This document shows positions 55,592 to 64,000 of a stretch of 64,000 nucleotides of DNA, one piece after another. Position 1 is the stretch's first letter. Each line of letters opens with the position of its first letter. The position numbers were made by a program, and so were the translations under genes. This DNA comes from Isoetes taiwanensis (taxonomy: Eukaryota > Streptophyta > Lycopodiopsida > Isoetales > Isoetaceae). The notes under the pieces were generated by a model, which was given only the letters and a program-made list of their open reading frames with translations, was not told where the DNA came from and searched no databases. The stretch lies in contig JAJEKV010000012.1 in NCBI GenBank assembly GCA_021234155.1, positions 3,847,789-3,911,788 on the forward strand. Direction: 5' to 3'.

Positions 55592-56832
55592 TAGATTTAG
55601 GGGAGTAAGTCGGGTACGGATGCGGGGGTCGCTGATGCGGCATGTGTTCTCTAGCACACCCAGGGATCCGTCATGCTCAGGGAGGAGACACCTCTCTGAC
55701 CTGCCTCATCGGACCGGGGAGATGTAACCCGGAGTAGTCCTGAAGGGTGATTCCTTGGGATTGCATCTCCGGAGGGCTACAAGCACGTCATAGCATGATT
55801 CAGCCTATCTGCAAAGTGTGCACAGGAGGGGCGGATGGAGTGGACTACCCTAGCCATTGTCTTATGCCAGCCAACGCCATGTTATACCTCTGTCTGCTGT
55901 TATCTTGAGGCCATGACCGTCAGTCGACCCCATGGAGTCTGAGCCCGGGGTAGAGCCCTTAGTTATGGTGTATTTCCTTTGTTATGTTAGTATTCTGTTG
56001 TTAGTTGTATTGATGATGATGGGCCACCCTTCGTGGTGGTATATTATTTATTAGTATTGTTGCTAGGTGCTAACATGTATGTACGCTTCTGTTATATAGG
56101 ATTCCCATAGAAGGAGTGGGACAAATATACCTCCGTGTCCTTCACCCGGACACTTGGCCATCACAAAGTGGTTCAGTCAGAGGAGTGGACAGATGGATTC
56201 ACCATGGGAGGGAATTGCACGAAATTCCCTCCCATGGTGAATCCATCACCACGGTAAGGCCCTCCGTCTGACTCGGACCACTTGTGATGGCCAAGTGTCC
56301 GGGTGAAGGACACGGAGGTGTCATTTGTCTCGCGGAAGCGTACATACATGTTAGCACCTAGCAACAATACTAATAAATAATATACCACCACGAAGGGTGG
56401 CCCATCATCATCAATACAACTAACAACAGAATACTAACATAACAAAGGAAATACACCATAACTAAGGGCTCTACCCCGGGCTCAGACTCCATGGGGTCGA
56501 CTGACGGTCATGGCCTCAAGATAATAGCAGATAGAGGTATAACATGGCGTTGGCTGGCATAAGACAATGGCTAGGGTAGTCCACTCCATCCGCCCCTCCT
56601 GTGCACACCTTACAGATAGGTTGAATCATGCTATGACGTGCTTGTAGCCCTCCGGAGACGCAATCCCAAGGAATCACCCTTCGGGACTTCTCCGGGTTAC
56701 ATCTCCCCGATTCGATGAGGCAGGTCAGAGAGGCGTCTCCTCCCCGAGCATGACGGTTCCCTGGGTGTGCTAGAGAACACTTGCCGCATCAGCGACCCCC
56801 GCATCCGTACCCGACTTACTCCCCTAAATCTA
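55592..56832. repeat. 1.24-kb near-perfect palindrome (inverted duplication)
   Basis: The left arm (55592 to about 56213) is repeated in reverse complement in the right arm (about 56220-56832). Outer ends read GATTTAGGGGAGTAAGTCGG and its complement; the centre reads CCATGGGAGGGAATT-GCACGA-AATTCCCTCCCATGG. Arms are about 610-620 bp and about 90-95% identical, with one indel of about 18 bp in the left arm near the centre. The right arm continues outward to about 57080 with sequence homologous to 48112-48850. The spacer is only about 6 bp. Confidence 0.9.
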
Positions 56833-57080
56833 AAGGTCAGCTCTCCAACCCGTTCGAGCCCAGGACGACCATCTATGACTCACGCCCTTCGGCCCAGAGA
56901 GTGTCAGACCCATACCCAGCCCACACACAATGACCGGCTATAAGCCTAGCACACTATAGGAGTCCTGTAGCCGCACTAGGCAAGACCCCACCCCTGATTC
57001 ACCCTCATACTCGTTGTCTGGTGCTGAACCACATCATAGCATCCACAACCAGGTTGGCTCTTGTGCACAGGCCGCATGAG
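56833..57080. repeat. LTR-like extension of the palindrome's right arm
   Basis: This stretch (GACCCATACCCAGCC, TATAAGCCTAGCA, AGCCGCACT, GTGCACAGGC) matches 48650-48830 but is not in the left arm of the palindrome. It borders the transposase-like frame that follows. Confidence 0.6.
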
Positions 57081-59830
57081 GCACAATTGTCAAATGAAAA
57101 TTTAGATTGGAGTACTGAGCACTCAAAAAAGCAATTGCAACATGCAGCCCCCATAATCACAAAAACGTTTTTGGATTTGACAGGTTCGATGTCTACAGAC
57201 CAGAAGAAAGAAGTATGGCATCTAGTGGAGAACAACAAAGTTATGCAGGTTGCAGTGTCTGATAAGGAAAAGATTGTTCACAGTGAAATTGTCGGTAGCA
57301 TCCAAGAAACCATACAGCATGTGAAAGGAGCGGAGTCCAATGACAAATTAGCAGCAAAAAGAGCAGCATTAGTCATGGCACTTGGGAAGGTCAGGCATGG
57401 CAACAAAAGATTAGCTGCCAAGGCTTTAGGAATTCATCCAAGGAATTGTTCCAGAGCTAAGAAGCACCGTGTTGCAATTAGTAATAAAAACGCATTGTGG
57501 GCTCTTGGGGGAAGGAAGAAGAGAATGGATTCTCTGAGTCAAGAAGTGATTGAAAAAGTTGTGGATTATTGGACAAACTACGCCAGAGTTTCGCCCAACT
57601 TCAAGGACGTCAGATCTGGTAGAGGAAAACATCTTAAGCATCCAACACATTACCTTGATGTGAGCCAGGTATACTATATGTAGATCAGTTTTTTACTAAG
57701 TATTTTTCACGTTTACTAATACTAATATTTTTTATAAGTTTTGAAGTATTGATTCTAATATGATCTGCTAATGGAATTAATCTGCACGTTCTTCTCGTGG
57801 TAGCAAGTCTTAATGCTATTGATGGTTGATAATGGATCATTTTTTGATATAGTGCTAAGGTTTCTCACCTTTATAATGTTGGTTCCACGTTTAGTAATTG
57901 TGTTGATGTTAGTGCCACTGTTAGTGATTTTGTAAATGACTTCGTTAATGTTGTTCCACTGTTAGTAATTTTGTCAATGTTAGCACTAAACTTAATCTGT
58001 AGTTAGTGAAGCACCACCTACCACTACAGATTAGCAATGCTTTCATCTCAATGTCCTAGCACTGGTTAGTGGTTTGGTTTGCTAAGGGTTATGTTGTAAT
58101 GCTAATGGAATCAGTAATTAGTTCTAAGTTGCTATTCATTAGCAGTTGTTTTTTCTAGTGGTATTAGCATTTACTAAGTAGTTTTCTATTCTTATTCTGC
58201 AGACATAATTCTTCACTAGTTTCAAGCAAGACAATCCAGATGTTCAAATTAAGCAGAGAGCCTTTGAGAAATTAAAGCCTTACTTTGTTGTAAAGCTATC
58301 TGAATTCAATACCTGTTGTTGCATCTATCATGAGAGGATGTCAATGCTGAGGGAAGGGGTGAAGAACACGAGGAAAAAGTCCATGGTGCACGATGCAGAT
58401 TGCACCTGTGAGTGCAAGATATATGACCATACAGCAAGCCAAGTAGGGTGCAATGCAGCAAGACATGTTTGGCAGTCTAACAGTGACATGTGGAGAAGCA
58501 TGGTTTGCCCAAAGCCTGAAGGTGAGGAGTGGCACAATGAAGCATGCTTGTCAGGAACCTGCAGCAAATGTGGTGTGGACAAAATGGAAAGGTGTCCAAA
58601 AGAAAAAGCAAAGGACAGCACCTCAAAAATCACTTGGGAGAACATAGACTACATTGAAATTGGTAAGGATAAAAATGGCAAACCCAAAAAAAGAATTGAG
58701 CATCAATATTTACAAACTTCACCCAATGTTTTGATGGAAACCTTTAGATCTAAAGCAAAGGAGTTTGTGACACATAATTTCAGGTATAAATGGCCGCAAG
58801 CCATGTTTAGACACCTACTGAACAGGTTTGCTGATGATACTATTGTATCAGTGGTTGACTTTGCAGAGAATTAGTCTTTCAAGGAGCAGAATGAAGTCCA
58901 GTCCAAGCATTGGCATAATGAGTACTGAGTAGATCACTATTCTTGTGCACCTCACATATAGAAGGGATCCCGAGACACAAGAAATGATCAAGGAAGAACA
59001 TTTTTATATATCTGATGACAGAAAACATGATTCTTTGTTTGTGCAGCATTGCTTTCTCTTACACAATCATTGGATGCAAGAGAAGGAAATCACTTTGAAG
59101 AAGCATTATGTCTTCTCAGATGGTGCAGCCTCACAATTCAAAGGTAAAAAATCATTTTACTTTAATGCTAGATTCAAATCTTTAACAGGTTTAGACATGA
59201 TGTGGAACTTTTGGTGCTCTGGCCATGGGAAGGGAGAACATGATGGTGCAGGAGCAGTAATAAAGAGGGCTTTGAGAACAACATAGTTGAAGGGCAGCAA
59301 ACCAATGCACACGAGGTGGTGGAATGGCTAAAGCAGTACATGTCAACAGCAGCACCCACAACATATAAAAAGAAGATTCAAACTCTAAGTAGAACTTTTT
59401 GGGAGGTTGAAATAGGACAAGTGGACAGAAAAAATCAGTGGGACGTCCTATTGAAGGATCTAGAAACCTTCATTGTTTCCATAGGTGTTCAAATTACATG
59501 ACACGTTTACAGGTTAGAAACCTCTCTTGCTTTTGCACATATTGTTTAGATTTGAATTGGGAATCTTGCCCCAATGTATCATATACTAAGAAGTTTGAAC
59601 TAGTTGTGGTACATCCCATCAAAGCTATTATTGAAGAAGAAGTATATGATGAGGAGAAGAAGCATATATTGGCAGCGCTGACTTATGTAGCATGCAAGTA
59701 TCTATAGGTGATGTCTTTGCAGTGGTGGCTCCAAATAACAATCACGAGAATGTGAAATTCTACCTTATCCTATGTACCACAACTAAGTACTTGGTGCTAT
59801 AAGACTTTGTAGATATGCAAGGGCAAAAGT
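57081..59830 (+). pseudogene. Transposase-like gene, broken (ENY / SDG / HGKGE-D blocks)
   Basis: Pieces read in order. 57081-57669 (end at donor CAG|GTATAC) has a basic HTH-like stretch (HGNKRLAAKALGIHPRNCSR). After an intron (57670-58202) come the CxC-rich block FNTCCCIYHERM, DCTCECKIYDH, ETFRSKAKEFVTHNF and VVDFAEN-stop-SFKEQNEVQSKHW. At 58945-59286 there is HYVFSDGAASQFKGKKSFYF and WNFWCSGHGKGEHDGAGAVI. At 59316-59830 come VRNLSCFCTYC and GDVFAVVAPNNNHENV. The blocks DFxENY, SDGxxxQFK and HGKGExDxxG form a DDE/D-like acidic triad. I know the family from uncharacterised animal and algal proteins but cannot name it precisely. Broken by stops (58203, 58872, 58927) and frameshifts. Confidence 0.6.
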
Positions 59831-59979
59831 TTATGAATATAAAGAAGTTTCTGTATTTTGCATTCTCATTTTTGATGCTTCAGTTACAGAATTTTGTACT
59901 CGAATGTTGAATGAATTCCAAATTTCAATCAATTTCAATTGTTGGTGTTTCATAGTATTTTAAATTGCTGGTATACAGA

Positions 59980-60560
59980 CAGGGCACTGAGGCCAATTTA
60001 CAAGGTAAAACATCTAAGTACAAGGTATAACAAAACCAATTTACAAGGTAAAACATGTAAGTACAACAGAATTAGAAAAAGGCACAAGGCATAAATTTAC
60101 ACAAGGCACAAGATATAACAAAACCACAAATTTACAGAAAGGCACAAGGTCATCATCTACATTAAAGAAGGCACTAAGGCCTGGATTACAGAAGGCACAA
60201 GGCCTGGATTACAGTCGGCACAAGGCCATTACAATTAAAGGCACTAAGGCCTGGATTAAACAAAAGGCACAAGGCCTGGATTAAACTGAAGGCACAAGGT
60301 ATAATAAAAAGGTATTACAAAACCAATTGATTAAAACAGAAAACAAAACCATAATACTTGACATGTAACAAATCAGAGAATTTTCAGAAAGGCACAAGGC
60401 CATCATATATTACAATAGGCACTAAGGCCTGTGTTACACAAGGGTCGGCACAACCATTACATTTCAAAGGCACTAAGGCCTGTTTCACAGAAGGGTCATT
60501 ACAAAGAAAAGCACTAAGGCCATTACAAAGAAAGTCACTAAGGCCTATAGCATCTGTTTT
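59980..60560. repeat. Minisatellite built on GGCACAAGGCC / GGCACTAAGGCC
   Basis: The words AAGGCACAAGGCCTGGATTA and GGCACTAAGGCC recur about twenty times with spacing of about 20-35 bp. Many units end GATTACAG or CATTACA. Unit boundaries are irregular. Confidence 0.8.
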
Positions 60561-60859
60561 TAAAAAAATGACAAAGGCACAAAAGGCATGTTTCTGAAGA
60601 ACTTGATCAAAAGCAAAAAAAAAAAAAAGCAAAATATGTCTTCATGAGCTGCCGGGACTTCAAGCTTCATCTGTAAAAAAAGTTCAGAAAGTTAGAAAGC
60701 TCTATGGGAAAGAAAGCAAAAAATGAAATTGCTGGTATCGCTGTCTCTTTACCATTCTTTTAATATATTGATGACACAGTTCTTCAAAAAAAAAAAAAAT
60801 GAAATTGCATGCGACTTACTCTCCAGCCAATTTTGAAATTCAAAAAAAAATTCTTCTTC

Positions 60860-61281
60860 TTCTGGATCCGGGTCTTCTTCTTCGCTGGTCATCTCAGATT
60901 CGCTCCAGACCTCATCGCTGAATCATACCGCTGCTCCTTGGAGGAATCCACGTCAGAGGAATCCACTTCTGAAGAATCCACCTCAGAAGAAAGCTCAGAA
61001 AGAGAGTATTCAGAGCTGCTGGAATCGGAGCTGCTGTATTCAGGCTGCTGCTCTGGGCTTTCAACAGAATTGGTCGACATTAATTCTTCAAGGTCTTTTT
61101 TGGGCTCCTGCAAAGGAATTATCCAAGAACCTATGCCATAACTCGCGAAGAGCTCTGGCAAAGGTAAGGAAATTAAGGACCGGCGTTTGGAAGGGCTAGG
61201 GGCAGGGGAAGCAGAGCGGGAGCGGCAGCGCTTCGGCATTCTGTTTGGGAGAATTGGACGATGCTTCTCCCTCACGACCAT
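60860..61281 (-). CDS. Small Arg/Ser- then Ser/Glu-rich protein, unidentified
   Basis: An open frame of 130 codons starts MVVREKHRPILPNRMPKRCR, followed by a basic SR-like patch (SRSASPAPSPSKRRS), a hydrophobic middle (LPLPELFASYGIGSWIIPLQ) and an acidic Ser/Glu/Asp repeat (SSEVDSSEVDSSDVDSS). The next frame past the stop is also acidic (DEVWSESEMTSEEEDPDPEE), so a frameshift or splice may extend it to about 60860. A TATAAAG-like sequence stands just upstream on the minus strand (about 61285). It is possibly an accessory protein of the surrounding mobile element; no function is assigned. Confidence 0.4.
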
Positions 61282-62439
61282 AGCCTATAAAGGCTGGCGT
61301 GAAATTAATTTAGTAGGATACGAAGTAAAATGTAATTACCTCGAAATGACCATAATTTTATTTTCTAAAACATTAAAAAAAAAATTATCTATCCTGAAAT
61401 GGCCATTCTTTTTTGGACACCAATCATCTTATGTTGGCTTGGCACTTGTTTAGTAATTGTAATTATAATTAGTTAGTGTAAATTGCTTGTTAACTTCAAA
61501 ATTGTTGACTTACGCTTCACCAAACATGTTGGTCAATGAAAGTCAAACATGTAACAAAGGGGGTGATTCACACTTGTTGACTTGAAAATTGTTGTCTTAC
61601 ACAATATGCCTTAACATAATGCATAGAATAGAATAGGTCAAAATTGTTGACTTACGCTTTACCAAATGCTTGGGGGTGATTCACACTTGTTGGCTTCAAA
61701 ATTGTTGACTCACGCTTTACGAAACATGTTGGTCAATGAAAGTAAAACTTTAGCTTAGGGGTGATTCATACTTGTTGACTTGAAAATTATTGACTTACGC
61801 TTTACCAAAGATGTTGGTCAATAAAAGTCAAACATTTTGCTTGGGGGTGATTCACACTTCTTGACTTGAAAGTTGTTGACTTACACAATATGCCATAACA
61901 TAATGCATAGAATAGCATAGGTCAAAATTGCATAGGTACACAATATGCCTTAATATAATCCATTCATTTGGCATTTGTTGATTTGGCAATTGTTGATTTG
62001 GTAACATGTGGAACATTGAATGCATGTGGGATATTTGAGCCCATTACTAAAAAAAAGGGTGGACGAGGATTACATTTTGAAAGATCATGACACTCTGACC
62101 TGTACCTGAAGATTACAAGCCAGAGAGCCATAGCCTTTCATCATCTAATCTCTATCCACACTCTTCAATGAAGCAGCAAAAAACTATTTATATATGCGCA
62201 CGAATTTTGTAATATATGCATGTGGGATATTGCTAACTTTATGTTAGGTTTGTGCTAATTTTGGGGTTGCTGTTTTGATCATATGGGATATTTTGTGGCC
62301 AAAGCATGCGGGATATTTGAGCCCATTATAACGGGAACTGCATACCAGAGAATTATAAAGTTCTTTAAACGTTTGTGGTGTTGATAAACACCAAATTACA
62401 ATAAAAAAGGGATCTAATATTTAAAAAACATACAACAGT
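61282..62439. other. Unassigned, with a GTTGACTT tandem array
   Basis: Between the acidic ORF and the FCP1-like gene lies an AT-rich stretch. It contains the array at 61490-61935 (listed separately) and, at 61590-61650 and 61880-61940, two copies of CAATATGCC(A/T)TAACATAATGCATAGAATAG. Confidence 0.5.
61490..61935. repeat. Tandem array with GTTGACTTACGCTTTACCAAA units
   Basis: Units of roughly 90-115 bp contain AAATTGTTGACTTACGCTT, ACATGTTGGTCAATGAAAGT and GGGGGTGATTCACACTTGTT in order. About four units, the middle ones partly deleted. Confidence 0.8.
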
Positions 62440-63985
62440 TTAGGACAAGTCCATAGTCTTTAGTACCTCCAACACTTTTGTGCTTTTCTCATCATACTGA
62501 TTTCGAAAATGCACAGACCTCTGTACATAAGCAATTACGCTCACTTCTGTTATTAGCTTCTCCAAGTAAGGTACCATAGTCTTCAACAGGTAATCACCGT
62601 CATTTATGTCAGGCATGAAGGACCTTGATGTGATGCAGGAATCTGCATTATTCTTAAAATTCACGTACCTGTAAGGATCAATCAACAAAGTTGTCCTCAT
62701 GCTAAATTCTGGACATTTCTCATAAACTTTTGTGAGTTTATTGATGTAGCAAGAAGTTCCTCCATTCATTTTCAAAGGATGCACCATCCATTTGAAAAGA
62801 AACTTATCCACTAAGGACTGAGGATTGGAAGGCCATATACCAACAGCAAAATGTTCCCTGACGAAATGCATGAACTGCACTGCCCCTGGCCTGACAGCAA
62901 GAACCTCTTTTCTTTATTTTTTGAAAACCTTGTATAGGAAATCCTCTGGCTCAATAACTAGAAGCTTCTTGCCAACAACACTAGCACTGTGCAATGACAA
63001 CTATTAGAGAAATTATATCAGTACAACAGGCAGAAAGAAACAGACTAGAATCACCTTAGTTTCTTAGTTATTGATCTGGATGGAGCTCGTTTGATGGAAG
63101 AAACCTGCTTGGAATTATTCTTAGAAGGAGATTCTCCAACTGATGCCAAATCAGTTTCTTCCTCTGTGATTGTCTTCTCCGCAATATCAGCACGTTTGTC
63201 CAAATTGGAAACATAATCATCTATATTCTTCAACACTGCTTCACATTCTTCATCTATTACTTGCACAGGATTGTCTTCAATTCTGTTAGAAATGTCAACT
63301 ATAGAGTTTGAAATATCCAAACTTGAGCCTGCATCATTCAAATTATCAAACTAAATAAGTACTTATAGAAGAAAAATCCAAAGTAGTTATACTTCACAAG
63401 AATAACTTACTTTTCAGTCTTTTACAACTATTACTTTGTTCAGCATTGTCTCTCTTCAAGTTTGGGCGAAGATAATAAAGTGCAATCTTCAATGGATTGC
63501 ATAATTATACCAGGCTCCTCCAAGTCAGCAGGTGTGCTTAATGATGGATCTTGACTCTTTTCAATGGACTGCACTGCACTATTATTGGGAGCAGATTCCA
63601 TTGCAGATGTACATGGAAGTCCAATGGACCTGAACCAATTATGAGGCATCTGGCTCTCACAAGAGGGACAAGTTGATCTCTTTGAGAAACATATGTAAGC
63701 GCAAATTGGATGAAAATTGTGCATGCAATGTGCAACAATAGCTGAGACACAAAGTGGGTCATAGGCATATGTACAGAAAGAACAACTTTGTAATTTTGCA
63801 AATGCTACGGTAGAGCATTTTGGATGTTCAAAAAATGGAAGGTTGAGTTGCAGTCCAGACATCTTATTTAGAGATGAAGCTATTTCTTTCAACTTCTCCA
63901 GCCTTGGTTGGAGTCTATGTTCTTCGTCTTCTGCCTGTTTATAAATAAAAAGAATGATGAAGCAGAAAGAAAAAGTATTGAGCAC
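62440..63985 (-). pseudogene. RING-like + FCP1/NIF-like (pseudo)phosphatase gene, partial at the window edge
   Basis: Three exons run right to left: about 63934-63415, about 63326-63056 and about 63000-62440. Exon A encodes a helical start (AEDEEHRLQPRLEKLKEIAS) and a C3H2C3 RING-like cluster (CSFC...C...CMHNFHPIC...CPSC). Exon B is a linker rich in D/E/S/K. Exon C encodes an FCP1-homology (HAD-type) fold: KKLLVIEPEDFLYKVFKK, VLAVRPGAVQFMHFVREHFA, VGIWPS, NKLTKVYEKCP, TLLIDPYRYVNF and LEKLITEVSVIAYVQRSVHF. The catalytic DxDxT reads ExEDF, so both Asp are replaced. A TAA lies after VFKK (about 62914-62916), and frame changes occur near the end of exon A. The 5' end is outside the window. Confidence 0.6.
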
Positions 63986-64000
63986 TATGTAATTGCAAAG

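Noticed and set aside
59980-60560. Repeat array as a CRISPR
   Set aside because: The spacing is irregular, the spacers are themselves repetitive and the host is a plant.

Overview
The window looks like nuclear DNA from a land plant with a large, transposon-rich genome. The evidence is GT-AG spliced genes, a plant CYP72-clan cytochrome P450, a plant-type J-domain/DUF3444 protein, isolated exons of a starch synthase and of a thioredoxin-fold protein, plant LINEs with a C-terminal zinc region (zf-RVT type), a Ty3 chromovirus primed by initiator tRNA-Met, Ty1/copia debris and Helitrons. No gene fixes the species or lineage.

Only two host genes look intact, both on the minus strand. One is a five-exon P450 of 519 residues (4826-6795) with all key motifs and a TATA box. 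The other is an intronless-CDS DnaJ/DUF3444 protein of 706 residues (34165-36285) with an intron in its 5' leader. Everything else is fragments, mobile elements and repeats.

Layout. 0.7-2.1 kb: the 3' half of a LINE ending in poly(A), followed directly by the 3' half of a P450 pseudogene (+). 4.8-6.9 kb: the intact P450. 8.7-11.2 kb: a probable Helitron. 12.4 kb: an orphan thioredoxin-fold exon. 14.2-15.1 kb: a LINE ORF1-only element with a (TTATC)n tail. 16.15-21.59 kb: a Helitron with both ends visible. 22.8-27.7 kb: a decayed chromovirus. 28.7-31 kb: a MITE-like element and copia debris. 34-36.6 kb: the DnaJ gene. 37-41.8 kb: LINE and SINE-like debris and local duplications. 43-45.2 kb: a deleted copia element. 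45.3 kb: an orphan starch synthase exon. 46.6-47.3 kb: a retroposon with a 36-A tail. 48-52 kb: a decayed gag-protease element without pol. 52.1-54.05 kb: the 5' half of a LINE next to the 5' half of a P450 pseudogene (-). 55-64 kb: a transposase-like pseudogene interrupted by a 1.24-kb palindrome, then minisatellites, an acidic/SR-like ORF and a RING + FCP1-like gene.

The most notable structural point is that the two ends of the window match. The P450/LINE halves at about 0.7-2.1 kb and 52.1-54.5 kb share the same 11-bp target-site duplication and have opposite orientation. A single inversion of about 51 kb would restore one P450 interrupted by one LINE. The region at 55-64 kb holds the least familiar biology: a Psq-like HTH piece, a transposase with three conserved acidic blocks, and a RING + pseudo-phosphatase protein.
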